Source: Candidatus Kapaibacterium sp.
Lineage (GTDB): Bacteria; Bacteroidota; Ignavibacteria; Kapaibacteriales; UBA2268
NCBI GenBank assembly: GCA_937927515.1
Contig: CALBDO010000002.1
Location: 139,001 to 203,000 of the forward strand
Direction of reading: 5' to 3'
DNA length: 64,000 bases
Part shown: positions 10,308 through 19,679 of the stretch, in pieces
Numbering within the stretch: the first letter of the stretch is position 1
How the letters are laid out: each line of letters starts with the position of its first letter
Notes under the pieces: model-generated
Databases searched by the model: none
What the model saw: the letters and a program-made list of their open reading frames with translations, nothing else
Told to the model about the DNA's origin: nothing
Position numbers and translations under genes: made by a program

Positions 10308-12190
10308 TGGAAAAATTCAACATAAATTCACTCCCATTAATAAAACTTTTAATATTTATTATTCCTTCCTTAATTATTGGAATTCAATTACCAAGTTCTT
10401 TTACTCTTTTATTCGTACTCTTTTTTAGCATTTTGGGCATTGTTTTATTAATTTTTAAAAAACATAACTTTTTTTATGTGCTATTGTCGATTACCATAGG
10501 ATTAATTCTATCGTTAAATTTTAGACAAGCCAAAACATTAAAATCAACTAATCATTACAAAACCATTTATTCAAGTATATTTGGTAAAGTTACCGATTTC
10601 GCACTTTTCGACACCAACAAAGTGATATTAAGAGTTTCTGGATACATACAAGATGAAAATTTAGGAAAATACAGCACTTCCGTTCAATTAACAATTTACG
10701 ACACAACTCCAGCAGTGAGAATGATTGAAGTTGGGGACTACATTCTTTGCAAATCGTGGATAAGACTTCCAAGAAAATCTAAACTGCCAACAGACCCACC
10801 AGAGGTACACATTGCCCTCATTAATGATGTTGAATTTTTTGGTACAGTTTACTCCAATGGAGTTGTTAAAATTTGGAAAGAAAGGACATCTGTTCAGAAG
10901 TTTTTAAAAAACTTAAATGTATTCGTATCAGACAAGTTGAGTAGGGCTTTCGAACCGCCGAGCCAGCCCTATTTCTTTGCCTTATTGCTTGGAAATAGAA
11001 AATATCTATCAATAGAGCAAAAAGAGAAATTTGCCATTACTGGGATGTCCCACATCCTTGCATTAAGCGGGTTCCACTTTGGCATTCTGGCTACAATTTT
11101 GTTTTACCTATTCTCTTTTCTTAAAAATAAATGGCTAAAATTTGTTTTGATAAGCATAGCACTAATAGCATATTTAATTGCTGTTAGCCTACCACCTTCA
11201 GGTATTCGAGCGACAATAATGATTTTGGCTTTTCTTTTTGCACTGACTTTAGAACGTGATGTTCAATTTCTAAATATACTTGGATTAATATTAATTGTTG
11301 TATTAATCTTTTTCCCTACTACAATTTTCACAATAGGTTTTCAGTTGTCATTCGTGGCGGTTCTGGGGATTGGACTATTCTACAAAAAATTTTATCAGTT
11401 CTTCATTAATTTACTATCAATTAAAAACAAATTGATTTTATACATAATCTCGGTATTATGCCTTACACTATCGGCGCAGGTTTTTACCACTCCTCTGGTG
11501 GCATATTATTTTGGCTATTATACTTTTATTTCTTTCTTTTCAAATCTAATCTTATTGCCATTATTTACTTTGTCTATCATATTCGGCTTTGTAACTATTT
11601 TAATATCTTTTATCTCTTCGCAATTGGGAAAGCCTTTTGCCACGACCGCAGATTTCATTCTCTCCCTTGCTAACGGTATAAATGATTGGATTGCAAGCAA
11701 GTTTGAAACATTTGTTGTAACTGAGAACGGAGTTACTATTCTATCAATCATTGTTTCTATTGCAGTAGTTTGGATTTTAATGGAGAGACAACCCAAACGC
11801 ATTTTGGTGAAATTTCTTTTTGCTGTATGCTTAGTATGTCTTTTGGTATACAATATAAAAGAGAGCTACAGCGAAAGTACCATAGAAATTTATCCCAGAT
11901 TGAAATACGTTGCTGTTGTCTTAAAGTCGAGAGACAAAAATTATTGCTTGTTATTGGATAGAAAGCCACATCAGTTCCCATCGAACGACAAGCCGATGGT
12001 GGATTACCTTGCAAGACTACCCGGTAATTTGCTGCTCGGAGTCTCTGGGAATGCTGGTATAGCGGTCTCGGATAATCTAAAAGCAAGAAGGAAAGTTACT
12101 TTAGTGGAAGTTCCAAGTGAAGTACAAAGGAAAATTTCCTATGCGATTTTTGGGGATTTAAGTTTATTCAAGAGGTGGAATGGATTTTAG
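10307..12190 (+). CDS. comEC: ComEC/Rec2-family DNA-uptake channel protein
   Basis: Inner-membrane channel proposed to take single-stranded DNA into the cytoplasm during natural transformation. The 627-residue product has N-terminal membrane helices (about 10-70), an OB-like DUF4131 region (about 85-180), and the competence domain with the signature GMSHILALSGFHFGIL at 246-261 and then about eight further helices to near residue 500. A soluble tail of about 120 residues closes it. The C-terminal metallo-beta-lactamase domain of Bacillus ComEC is absent, as in many Bacteroidota. It overlaps pgeF by 11 bases, so the two are translationally linked. Confidence 0.88.
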   Translation: MEKFNINSLPLIKLLIFIIPSLIIGIQLPSSFTLLFVLFFSILGIVLLIFKKHNFFYVLLSITIGLILSLNFRQAKTLKSTNHYKTIYSSIFGKVTDFALFDTNKVILRVSGYIQDENLGKYSTSVQLTIYDTTPAVRMIEVGDYILCKSWIRLPRKSKLPTDPPEVHIALINDVEFFGTVYSNGVVKIWKERTSVQKFLKNLNVFVSDKLSRAFEPPSQPYFFALLLGNRKYLSIEQKEKFAITGMSHILALSGFHFGILATILFYLFSFLKNKWLKFVLISIALIAYLIAVSLPPSGIRATIMILAFLFALTLERDVQFLNILGLILIVVLIFFPTTIFTIGFQLSFVAVLGIGLFYKKFYQFFINLLSIKNKLILYIISVLCLTLSAQVFTTPLVAYYFGYYTFISFFSNLILLPLFTLSIIFGFVTILISFISSQLGKPFATTADFILSLANGINDWIASKFETFVVTENGVTILSIIVSIAVVWILMERQPKRILVKFLFAVCLVCLLVYNIKESYSESTIEIYPRLKYVAVVLKSRDKNYCLLLDRKPHQFPSNDKPMVDYLARLPGNLLLGVSGNAGIAVSDNLKARRKVTLVEVPSEVQRKISYAIFGDLSLFKRWNGF

Positions 12191-12908
12191 AATCATAGAA
12201 CCACAGATATTTCCAAAAGAAGATATTATTGCAGGATTGACAGAGAGGAATCAACACCTTTTCCCAGATGGATTTTCCTTTGGTTCGACTGAATACTTCG
12301 ACGTAGAAACAACAACAAAACATCGTCAAATTTTAGCAGAAGTGTTGAAAACAACGCCGAAGGACTTTGCATATTTAAAGCAAACTCACAGCGATATTGT
12401 ACATATTGTGAATCGCAACTATCAAACGAAAGAGGGGGATGCGCTCGTTACAACAATTAAAGGTAAAATTTTGGTCGTTAAAATAGCAGACTGTGCTGGT
12501 ATTTTGCTCTACGACCCAGTCCGAAAAGTTGCATCTGCAGTTCATTCTGGTTGGCGAGGAAGCAGTAAAAAAATTGTACAAAAATCTATTACTACCATGG
12601 AAAAACATTACAAATGCAGACCAGAGGACATACTTGTTTGGGTCTCGCCTTTGGCATCGGCGGAAAGATACGAAGTTGGTGAAGAAGTTGCAAAACTATT
12701 TCCAAAAACTACCGAAAGAAGAGAGAACGGAAAATATTATTTCGACAATCGGAAGGAAATACAAAATCAACTGCTTGAAGTTGGAATTTTGGAACAAAAT
12801 ATAGAAATCTCCACAGAGTGCACAATTTCTAATATAAATTTGCATTCTTACCGACGAGATAAAGAAAAATCCGGAAGGATGGCTTGCTTTATTGGGATAA
12901 AAAATTGA
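12180..12908 (+). CDS. pgeF: PgeF/YfiH-family purine nucleoside phosphorylase (laccase-domain protein)
   Basis: Zinc enzyme of the multicopper-polyphenol-oxidase-like (YfiH, LACC1) family. Members phosphorolyse purine nucleosides, and some act on mis-incorporated peptidoglycan precursors. The 242-residue product shows the three metal-ligand motifs KQTHSD (His70), ADCAGILLYD (Cys105) and AVHSGWRG (His122). The C-terminal region has the RDKEKSGRMACFI segment, usually RR..TGRM. Start at 12180 inside the comEC 3' end is supported by the first conserved residues and the lack of a later ATG. It is convergent with rfbD. Confidence 0.9.
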   Translation: MDFRIIEPQIFPKEDIIAGLTERNQHLFPDGFSFGSTEYFDVETTTKHRQILAEVLKTTPKDFAYLKQTHSDIVHIVNRNYQTKEGDALVTTIKGKILVVKIADCAGILLYDPVRKVASAVHSGWRGSSKKIVQKSITTMEKHYKCRPEDILVWVSPLASAERYEVGEEVAKLFPKTTERRENGKYYFDNRKEIQNQLLEVGILEQNIEISTECTISNINLHSYRRDKEKSGRMACFIGIKN

Positions 12909-12925
12909 AATCGTAGTCAGAAGAT

Positions 12926-13777
12926 TTAATTTTTTCGTGCAAATACAGCTAAAAAGTTGTTAAGTTCCTCACGCCAAGGTGGAATAGTAATCCCAAGTAA
13001 TTCAGATATTTTTCCATTACACATAGCAGAGAATTTGGGTCGCCGAGCCGGTAGTTGAAACTCCTCGCTTTTTGCTGGAATGACATTTACACGAAGGCCA
13101 AGCTCTTTTTTTAAAGCAAGAGCCCATTCGTAACGAGAGGCAAAGCCAGAATTTGTAAGATGATACAAACCAGTCAACCCCTCCTCAACTGCTTTCATAG
13201 AGACATTTACAACAGTATGGGTTGATGTGGGTACAGATATTTCATCGACAGGAACACGAACAGTGTCGCTTTCTTCACTCCAATTTAGAAACTTTATGAT
13301 AAAATTCTGAGTGCCAAAGCCATACAACCAACTTACACGAAAAATCAAAAATTCCTTCAATTCTTCGATGATTGCCTCTTCACCAAAAAACTTACTTAAC
13401 CCATAAAAATTGACTGGGTTTGGTTTGTCCTCCTCTATGTATGGTGAAGGTTTCTCTCCATCAAAAACATAGTCGGTGCTATAGTGAACTAAAAAAGCAC
13501 CATATTTTTTGCAAATATATGCAAGGTTTCTCACACCAATTGTGTTCACTTTTAAGCAGTTCCATTTATCATTTTCTGCGTGGTCTACGAAATTGTAAGC
13601 AGAGCAATTTACTACAACATCTGGTCGATGTAAGCTTAAAAATTTATCCACATCATCTAATTTACTTACATCGAGGGTTGGCAAGTCTGTTTCAACGTAA
13701 TCAATCGAATTCCTTAAGAAAAAATTTTTGAATTCGTTTCCCAATTGTCCAAAGCTTCCAATAAGCAAATATTTCAT
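12926..13777 (-). CDS. rfbD: dTDP-4-dehydrorhamnose reductase
   Basis: Last step of dTDP-L-rhamnose synthesis, NAD(P)H-dependent. The 283-residue product has the nucleotide-binding GSFGQLGNE at residues 7-15, STDYVFDG, and the YGLSKFFGE catalytic Tyr-Lys pair. It begins within the last 4 bases of rfbB (13774-13777), so the two are translationally coupled. The activated rhamnose would feed O-antigen or other surface glycans. Confidence 0.95.
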   Translation of the reverse strand: MKYLLIGSFGQLGNEFKNFFLRNSIDYVETDLPTLDVSKLDDVDKFLSLHRPDVVVNCSAYNFVDHAENDKWNCLKVNTIGVRNLAYICKKYGAFLVHYSTDYVFDGEKPSPYIEEDKPNPVNFYGLSKFFGEEAIIEELKEFLIFRVSWLYGFGTQNFIIKFLNWSEESDTVRVPVDEISVPTSTHTVVNVSMKAVEEGLTGLYHLTNSGFASRYEWALALKKELGLRVNVIPAKSEEFQLPARRPKFSAMCNGKISELLGITIPPWREELNNFLAVFARKN

Positions 13778-14835
13778 AATCTATTACCGTAATTTATTTC
13801 AATCCATTTAATATACTCCCCACTACGAACTTTATTCAGCCAATCTAAGTTGTTGAGATACCAATCTACGGTCATTTCTAATCCTTTTTCAAAAATAACC
13901 GTAGGCTTCCAGCCAAGTTCTGTTTTAATTTTGTCGCAATTAATTGCATATCTACGGTCGTGCCCAGGTCTATCCATTACAAACCTAATTAAACTTTTGT
14001 ATCTATTCGAGGGAACATTTGTTCTGCGAGCAACAAGTTCGCAAAGATATTCAACAAGGCGAATATTTTCCCATTCGTTCTCACCACCGATGTTATATGT
14101 TTCGCCAATTTTCCCTTTATTAAGAATTAACCAAACAGCACTACAGTGGTCCATTACATACAGCCAATCACGAATATTTTTGCCATCTCCGTAAACTGGT
14201 AGCTCCTTGCCCTCGAGCATACTTAAAATCATAAGAGGAATCAACTTCTCCGGGAATTGATATGGTCCATAATTATTTGAGCAAATTGAGATAGTAATCG
14301 GTATTCCATAAGTTGCAAAGTAGGAACGAACGAGATGGTCCGATGCAGCCTTTGATGCAGAATATGGGCTTCGGGGATTGTATGGTGACGACTCGTAGAA
14401 GTAACCAGTCGGTCCAAGCGAGCCGTAAACTTCATCGGTGCTTACATGGTGAAATCTAATTGATTTGCCTTTTTCTATTCTTTGACGAACTACCTCCAAA
14501 AGTGTAAATGTTCCAAAAACATTTGTTCTTATGAAGTCACTTGGTCCGACGATGGAACGGTCGACGTGCGACTCGGCAGCAAAATGTATAATGGTATCAA
14601 CTTCGTATTTGTCAATCAAGTTGGAGATTTTAGGAAAATCGCAAATATCTGCTTTTTCAAAGAAATACCTATCGGAGTATTTATGACTAATATCAGCAAG
14701 ATTCTCTGGATTGGCTGCATAGGTAAGTTTGTCTACGTTTACCACGATAAAATGCTCATCGGGCAAATCAAACAAGAACCGTATGAAATTTGTACCGATA
14801 AATCCACAACCACCAGTAACTAAAATTGACTTCAT
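13774..14835 (-). CDS. rfbB: dTDP-glucose 4,6-dehydratase
   Basis: Converts dTDP-glucose to dTDP-4-keto-6-deoxyglucose, with tightly bound NAD. The 353-residue extended short-chain dehydrogenase has GGCGFIGTNFIRF at residues 8-20, HFAAESHVDRSI, the STDEVYGSLG segment with catalytic Asp-Glu, and the YSASKAASDHLVRSY Tyr-Lys pair. The substrate loop NNYGPYQFPEKLIPL is intact. It lies 5 bases behind rfbC. The thymidylyltransferase rfbA is not in the window. Confidence 0.97.
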   Translation of the reverse strand: MKSILVTGGCGFIGTNFIRFLFDLPDEHFIVVNVDKLTYAANPENLADISHKYSDRYFFEKADICDFPKISNLIDKYEVDTIIHFAAESHVDRSIVGPSDFIRTNVFGTFTLLEVVRQRIEKGKSIRFHHVSTDEVYGSLGPTGYFYESSPYNPRSPYSASKAASDHLVRSYFATYGIPITISICSNNYGPYQFPEKLIPLMILSMLEGKELPVYGDGKNIRDWLYVMDHCSAVWLILNKGKIGETYNIGGENEWENIRLVEYLCELVARRTNVPSNRYKSLIRFVMDRPGHDRRYAINCDKIKTELGWKPTVIFEKGLEMTVDWYLNNLDWLNKVRSGEYIKWIEINYGNRL

Positions 14836-14840
14836 TTTAT

Positions 14841-15458
14841 CTAAGTTAAATAAGACAAATCAATCTCCCTTACAAATGGAGCGTTTGCATCTTTCGACGA
14901 TAAGATAAAATTTTTGTGTAGACTTGGCCAAGGTATGGCAATTTGTGGGTCGTTGAAACGAATAGTTCTATCGTGTTCTTTGGAGTACACATTGTCGGTA
15001 AAATAAAGTACCTCTGTCGATGGGACGAGAGTAAGATATCCGTGGGCAAATCCTTTGGGGATAAGGACTTTGTCTGGGTAAGCAACTTTAAAATCGTACT
15101 TTAGTTCACCTTTCGCTTCAATTGTATCCAGGTTCAACTCGGGAGCAGAAATAAGAAAAGTAACAAACTTTAAAAAGGTCTCACTTTTCGGTCGGATATC
15201 CACTGCTACATCGAAAATAGCACCCTTGGGGCAAGTAACAATTTTAGTCTGTTCAAATGGTTTAGCCTGGAAATGTAGCCCACGAAGTGTTCCAGCATTA
15301 GTGTTGTAGGAATGATTAACTTGAACTAATTTAAATTCGATACCAATTCCCTTTAAGGATTCTGTATTTACCAATTCAGAAAAGAAACCTCTTTCATCTG
15401 TGTAAATATCGGATGTAATAATAATAACCTCTGGGAGACATGTTTCCAATGTTAACAT
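14841..15458 (-). CDS. rfbC: dTDP-4-dehydrorhamnose 3,5-epimerase
   Basis: Cupin-fold epimerase acting between RfbB and RfbD. The 205-residue product has RGFFSELVN, the catalytic histidine in TLRGLHFQ, CPKGAIFDVAVDIR, and PKGFAHGYLTL. It is longer than the usual roughly 180-190 residues because of an insertion around residues 105-125 (APELNLDTIEAKGELKYDFK). First gene of the rfbC-rfbB-rfbD operon. A TATTTTTG promoter-like element stands 23 bases upstream on the minus strand. Confidence 0.95.
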   Translation of the reverse strand: MLTLETCLPEVIIITSDIYTDERGFFSELVNTESLKGIGIEFKLVQVNHSYNTNAGTLRGLHFQAKPFEQTKIVTCPKGAIFDVAVDIRPKSETFLKFVTFLISAPELNLDTIEAKGELKYDFKVAYPDKVLIPKGFAHGYLTLVPSTEVLYFTDNVYSKEHDRTIRFNDPQIAIPWPSLHKNFILSSKDANAPFVREIDLSYLT

Positions 15459-15480
15459 AAAAAATGTCTCTAATAAAGTA

Positions 15481-15488
15481 CAAAAATA
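15481..15488 (-). promoter_or_regulatory. candidate -7 element of the rfbCBD operon
   Basis: On the minus strand this reads TATTTTTG, matching the Bacteroidota -7 consensus TAnnTTTG, 23 bases from the rfbC start. No good TTTG partner is found at 19-21 bases, so this is a half-site assignment. Confidence 0.45.
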
Positions 15489-15571
15489 AGTATAAATAAG
15501 AGTGAAAAAAAATGGTGAATGATTTTATTCAAATGGGATAAGTTTATAAGTTATAATATTCTAAAATGAAT

Positions 15572-15579
15572 TAAATTTG
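15572..15579 (+). promoter_or_regulatory. candidate -7 element of the CAP/fibronectin gene
   Basis: TAAATTTG matches TAnnTTTG and lies 26 bases before the ATG at 15606. A TATAAT hexamer also occurs about 20 bases further upstream. No clear -33 TTTG is visible. Confidence 0.45.
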
Positions 15580-15605
15580 TAGTTTAAATTTCATGAGATT
15601 GACAA

Positions 15606-17396
15606 ATGAAAAAGGCACTTTACTTTATTTACATATTCGTTTTAAATTTTTGCTTATTTGGACAAGATGAAATCCTTATTTCAGCAAGCGAGCTATACGA
15701 TGTAATGCCCGAGGTTGCGAACTGTAACGAAGGTAAATTGAAAGAATCTGAAAAACTTAAAGCATTGCAATATGTAAATTACATTCGTTCTTTTCACAAT
15801 CTCAAAGAAGTCTATTACGCATCACAGTATGATAAGGAAACTGCCAAAGCCTCTTTAATTTCCGTTGCTAATTCTTTGTTGGACCATTTCCCTAAAAGTT
15901 CATACCAATGCTATACACAAGAAGGGTATACTGGATGTTCAACCTCGAATCTTTATCTTGGAGCAAACTATAACCCAAGCTCAGTCTTTCCAACAGAGAA
16001 AGGTATTATTTCTTGGATAATTGATAAAAACATCGAAGACTTGGGTCACAGAAGAAACCTGTTAAACCCATTTCTTAAATACACATCTTTTGGGCGAGTT
16101 GATGGATATTCTATAGCAAACCCAAATTACTTTCTCACTGGAATGGCGATAAAAGTTCATCAGCTTTCAGAATACCAAAATTTATTAGACTGGTCCTCTG
16201 AATTTGTCGCTTACCCACACAATGACTATCCAAGTTCCTATTTCGATGCAAGTTGGTATCTTTCTTTTACCCTTGTCGTAGATAAACAAAACATTTGGAA
16301 CAACGACAATAAAAAAATTGACTATTCACAAGCTACGGTAAAAGTTGTCGACCCAAATAATAACCAACTAACCATTTCAAGTCTAAAATACGACTACCTT
16401 GGTTACGGAGTACCAAATTGTATCTATTGGAAAGTTTCGGGATTGCAAAAAGATGTAAAATATACTGTTACTATTTCCAATGTAAAGGTCAATGGCACTC
16501 CGAGGGACTATACCTATTGGTTTAGAGTAACTGATAATCCTCCAACTGCAGGTTTACAGCCTCCGAATTTACTTTCCCCACCCGACAATGCTACCGACAT
16601 CCAAATTCCTGTGACACTTTCGTGGTCGAATGTCTCGGGAGCTCAATTCTATGCTTTACAAGTTTCAACTAACTCAACTTTCGACAACCTACTCGTGGAT
16701 GTAAAAAATATCACCAAAAATTCCTTTACACTAACTAACTTAAATGATAACACAACATATTACTGGCGGGTCTCCGCCATCAAAGATGGTAAGACAAGCA
16801 ACTGGTCTATTCCATTTTCCTTCAAAACAAAAGCTTTTCAGCTACTCGCACCTTTAGTTCACTCTCCTACTGATGGAGAAACGAGCGTTGCGCTCAATCC
16901 AACATTTATCTGGTCGCATGTCGATGGAGCAGAAAAGTACCACCTGCAAGCTTGCTTAGATGATACATTCGATGATTTTGCCCTTCTAATAAACAACAAT
17001 GAAATCGCCGATACATTTTATATCTCCCCGACAAAATTCTTCCCAAAAACGTTATATTACTGGCGTGTTCGCTCGATAAAAGGTAAAAGCTTCAGCAATT
17101 GGACGCAAACAAAGACATTCTGGACACTCGACCCATCTTCGGTCCCAGAGTATTCATTCGCCGTTAGTTACTCCGTGTTAATCGATAATATATTAAAATC
17201 TGTCATTTATGTACTTGGACCTGTTGAAACGGCTATCCTGAGTAATATTTATGGTGACAGAATTTACTTGGATAATTCAAGATTTTTGCCAAACGCTATC
17301 TTCATACCTTATGACGAACTTTCAACTGGAATCTGGCTACTGGAATTAAAAACAAACAAAACTATACTTAAGTTTAAGCTTTTAATTTTGAAATAG
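15606..17396 (+). CDS. secreted CAP-domain protein with two fibronectin type III modules and probable type IX sorting tail
   Basis: Exported protein of unknown target. A signal peptide covers residues 1-19 (MKKALYFIYIFVLNFCLFG). A CAP/SCP-like domain spans about 50-205; LGHRRNLLNP at 146-155 is the conserved CAP block, and two cysteines (102 and 111) may pair. Two fibronectin-type repeats follow at about 317-408 and 412-508, each with a TYYWRV or LYYWRV strand. The last 80 residues end STGIWLLELKTNKTILKFKLLILK, which resembles the type A C-terminal sorting domain of type IX secretion. The gene is monocistronic or co-transcribed with pdxH, which starts 6 bases later. Its role, perhaps adhesion or cell-surface hydrolysis, is inference. 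Confidence 0.8.
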   Translation: MKKALYFIYIFVLNFCLFGQDEILISASELYDVMPEVANCNEGKLKESEKLKALQYVNYIRSFHNLKEVYYASQYDKETAKASLISVANSLLDHFPKSSYQCYTQEGYTGCSTSNLYLGANYNPSSVFPTEKGIISWIIDKNIEDLGHRRNLLNPFLKYTSFGRVDGYSIANPNYFLTGMAIKVHQLSEYQNLLDWSSEFVAYPHNDYPSSYFDASWYLSFTLVVDKQNIWNNDNKKIDYSQATVKVVDPNNNQLTISSLKYDYLGYGVPNCIYWKVSGLQKDVKYTVTISNVKVNGTPRDYTYWFRVTDNPPTAGLQPPNLLSPPDNATDIQIPVTLSWSNVSGAQFYALQVSTNSTFDNLLVDVKNITKNSFTLTNLNDNTTYYWRVSAIKDGKTSNWSIPFSFKTKAFQLLAPLVHSPTDGETSVALNPTFIWSHVDGAEKYHLQACLDDTFDDFALLINNNEIADTFYISPTKFFPKTLYYWRVRSIKGKSFSNWTQTKTFWTLDPSSVPEYSFAVSYSVLIDNILKSVIYVLGPVETAILSNIYGDRIYLDNSRFLPNAIFIPYDELSTGIWLLELKTNKTILKFKLLILK

Positions 17397-17402
17397 GAAA
17401 AG

Positions 17403-18065
17403 TTGGAACAAGAAAAGGAAAGTCTCTTTCAAGCAATTCAATCCCTCCGTAGAGATTACACACAGGGCAGATTTGATGAGAAAACTGCTAAAGAGGACCC
17501 TTTCGAACAATTCAGTGAATGGTTCGAGCTGGTGTTGAAATCAGATTTTATCGAACCTACTGCTATGGTGCTTTCCACTGTAAATAAGGATGGTATACCC
17601 TCTGCCCGCGTGGTTTTGCTTAAAAAGTTCGACAAGCGGGGATTTGTGTTTTTCACAAATTATGAAAGCAAAAAAGGCAATGATATAGAAGATAATCCGA
17701 ATGTTTCATTATTATTTTACTGGGACAAGCTCGAACGACAGGTACGTATCATTGGTAGAGCGGAAAAAATCAGTAAGGAAGAGTCCGAGGAGTACTTTCG
17801 TACACGACCCTATTTATCGAGAATTGGAGCGTGGGCATCTAAACAAAGCTCCCCATTAAAGTCTCGTTTTACTTTGATGCGAGAAGTTGCCAGGTTGACA
17901 ATTAAATTTCCAAGCGAGGTTCCTTTGCCGCCCTTCTGGGGTGGTTATCGTGTTGTACCGAATTATTTTGAATTTTGGCAAGGGCGCCCAAGCCGACTAC
18001 ACGACCGAATTGCTTACATACTCCAAGAAGATGGAACTTGGACAAAACAAAGGTTGTATCCTTAA
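17403..18065 (+). CDS. pdxH: pyridoxamine/pyridoxine 5'-phosphate oxidase
   Basis: FMN enzyme making pyridoxal 5'-phosphate. The 220-residue product has the FMN-binding ARVVLLKKFDKRGFVFFTNYESKKG, the central YWDKLERQVRIIGRAEK, and the C-terminal PSRLHDRIAY substrate motif. The start is a TTG at 17403, with AGGAAAAG immediately upstream overlapping the previous stop; no in-frame ATG lies nearby. Length equals the family norm. It is convergent with the carboxyltransferase gene, with only 3 bases between. Confidence 0.96.
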   Translation: MEQEKESLFQAIQSLRRDYTQGRFDEKTAKEDPFEQFSEWFELVLKSDFIEPTAMVLSTVNKDGIPSARVVLLKKFDKRGFVFFTNYESKKGNDIEDNPNVSLLFYWDKLERQVRIIGRAEKISKEESEEYFRTRPYLSRIGAWASKQSSPLKSRFTLMREVARLTIKFPSEVPLPPFWGGYRVVPNYFEFWQGRPSRLHDRIAYILQEDGTWTKQRLYP

Positions 18066-18068
18066 TTA

Positions 18069-19676
18069 CTACATTCTAAACACACCATACTTCTGGTCTG
18101 GTATCGGAGCATTCAGAGCCATAGAAATTCCAAGAGCAAGAGCATTCCTTGTATCCAGTGGGTCGAGTATACCATCATCCCAAAGTCTTGCGGTGCTATA
18201 ATAAGGGCTAGCCTCGTCCTCGTATTTTTTTATAATTGGTTCACGAATAGCCCTAATTTCCTCCTCGGTCAAGGTTTTGCCTTGTGCTTCGAGTTGACGA
18301 ATCTTGACTGTTGCAAGCACATCTGCAGCTTGTTCGCCACCCATAACCGAAATTCTACCGTGAGGCCACATCCATAGCAAACGTGGATTGTACCCGCGCC
18401 CACACATTGCATAATTTCCAGCACCATACGAACCACCAACGATGACAGTGAACTTTGGCACATCCGCATTTGCAACAGCATGTACCAACTTTGCACCGTC
18501 TTTGGCTATCCCACCATGTTCATACTTCTTGCCAACTATAAACCCAGTTATATTTTGCAGAAAAATCAACGGAATTTTTCGAATTGTACAAAGCTCGATA
18601 AAATGAGCACCTTTTAAACTTGATTCAGAGAATAAAACTCCATTGTTCGCAAGTATTCCAACCGGATAGCCCATAATACGGGCAAAGCAAGTGACAAGGG
18701 TTGTGCCGTATAATTCCTTGAACTCTTGAAATCGGCTACCATCGACGATACGAGCAATTATTTCCCTAATGTCGAAAGGCATTCGAATATTTCGAGGGAT
18801 AATTCCATAAATTTCCTGCGGGTCGTAGTAGGGTTCTTCTGGCTCCTCTCTACCAATATCAAATTTTTCTGAAGTTCCAAGATTCTCTACAATGTTTCGT
18901 GCGATTTGCAAAGCATGTTCATCATTGAGAGCATAATGGTCCGAGACACCAGAGATTTTACAATGCACATCTGCTCCACCCAGTTCTTCGTCGGAGACAA
19001 CCTCGCCTGTTGCAGCTTTTACAAGGGGTGGTCCACCGATGAAAATTGTAGCCTGATTGCGAACCATTATGGTCTCGTCGCTCATTGCAGGGACATATGC
19101 CCCGCCAGCAGTGCAAGAGCCCATAACGACGGCAATCTGTGGAATATTCAATGCGGACATTCGTGCTTGATTGTAAAAAATTCTTCCAAAATGCTCTTTA
19201 TCGGGAAAAGTCTCCGATTGATATGGCAAGAATATCCCTCCCGAGTCAACAAGATAAATACAAGGTAGCCGATTCTGAATAGCAATTTCCTGAGCTCGGA
19301 CGTGTTTTTTAATTGTCATCGGGAAATAGGTTCCACCTTTAACCGTTGCATCGTTTGCAACAATCATACATTCTCGACCCTTTACAACCCCAATTCCAGT
19401 AATTATTCCAGCGCAAGGTGCTTCGTTGTCGTACATATCCCAAGCAGCAAGCGGTGACAACTCGAGAAAAGGAGTATCCGGGTCGCATAGCTTCCGAATT
19501 CGTTCTCTTGGAAGCAGTTTACCACGACTTACATGCTTCTGTCGGGCTTTCTCCGGTCCCCCTTGTTTTACAATTTCCAATCGCTCTCTTAGTTCTTGAA
19601 CTAACCTTAATGAATTTTCGTAGTTCTCTTTGTAATCAGGCGATTTGGTATTTACTTTGCTTTTAAACCTGTTCAT
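18069..19676 (-). CDS. acyl-CoA carboxylase carboxyltransferase subunit, methylcrotonyl-CoA carboxylase beta type
   Basis: Transfers carboxyl from carboxybiotin to an acyl-CoA. The 535-residue product has two crotonase-fold halves: N-terminal [17 protein letters not shown], the oxyanion segment [16 protein letters not shown] and [16 protein letters not shown], and the C-terminal [22 protein letters not shown]. The GGIFLPYQ and [13 protein letters not shown] sequences are typical of MccB (LiuB/AccD1) rather than of PccB, so 3-methylcrotonyl-CoA, a leucine-degradation intermediate, is the likeliest substrate. Geranyl-CoA is an alternative. Last gene of the leftward operon with ACAD, IcmF and a DUF6125-like protein. 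No biotin carboxylase is in the window. Confidence 0.9.
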   Translation of the reverse strand: MNRFKSKVNTKSPDYKENYENSLRLVQELRERLEIVKQGGPEKARQKHVSRGKLLPRERIRKLCDPDTPFLELSPLAAWDMYDNEAPCAGIITGIGVVKGRECMIVANDATVKGGTYFPMTIKKHVRAQEIAIQNRLPCIYLVDSGGIFLPYQSETFPDKEHFGRIFYNQARMSALNIPQIAVVMGSCTAGGAYVPAMSDETIMVRNQATIFIGGPPLVKAATGEVVSDEELGGADVHCKISGVSDHYALNDEHALQIARNIVENLGTSEKFDIGREEPEEPYYDPQEIYGIIPRNIRMPFDIREIIARIVDGSRFQEFKELYGTTLVTCFARIMGYPVGILANNGVLFSESSLKGAHFIELCTIRKIPLIFLQNITGFIVGKKYEHGGIAKDGAKLVHAVANADVPKFTVIVGGSYGAGNYAMCGRGYNPRLLWMWPHGRISVMGGEQAADVLATVKIRQLEAQGKTLTEEEIRAIREPIIKKYEDEASPYYSTARLWDDGILDPLDTRNALALGISMALNAPIPDQKYGVFRM

Positions 19677-19679
19677 ATT

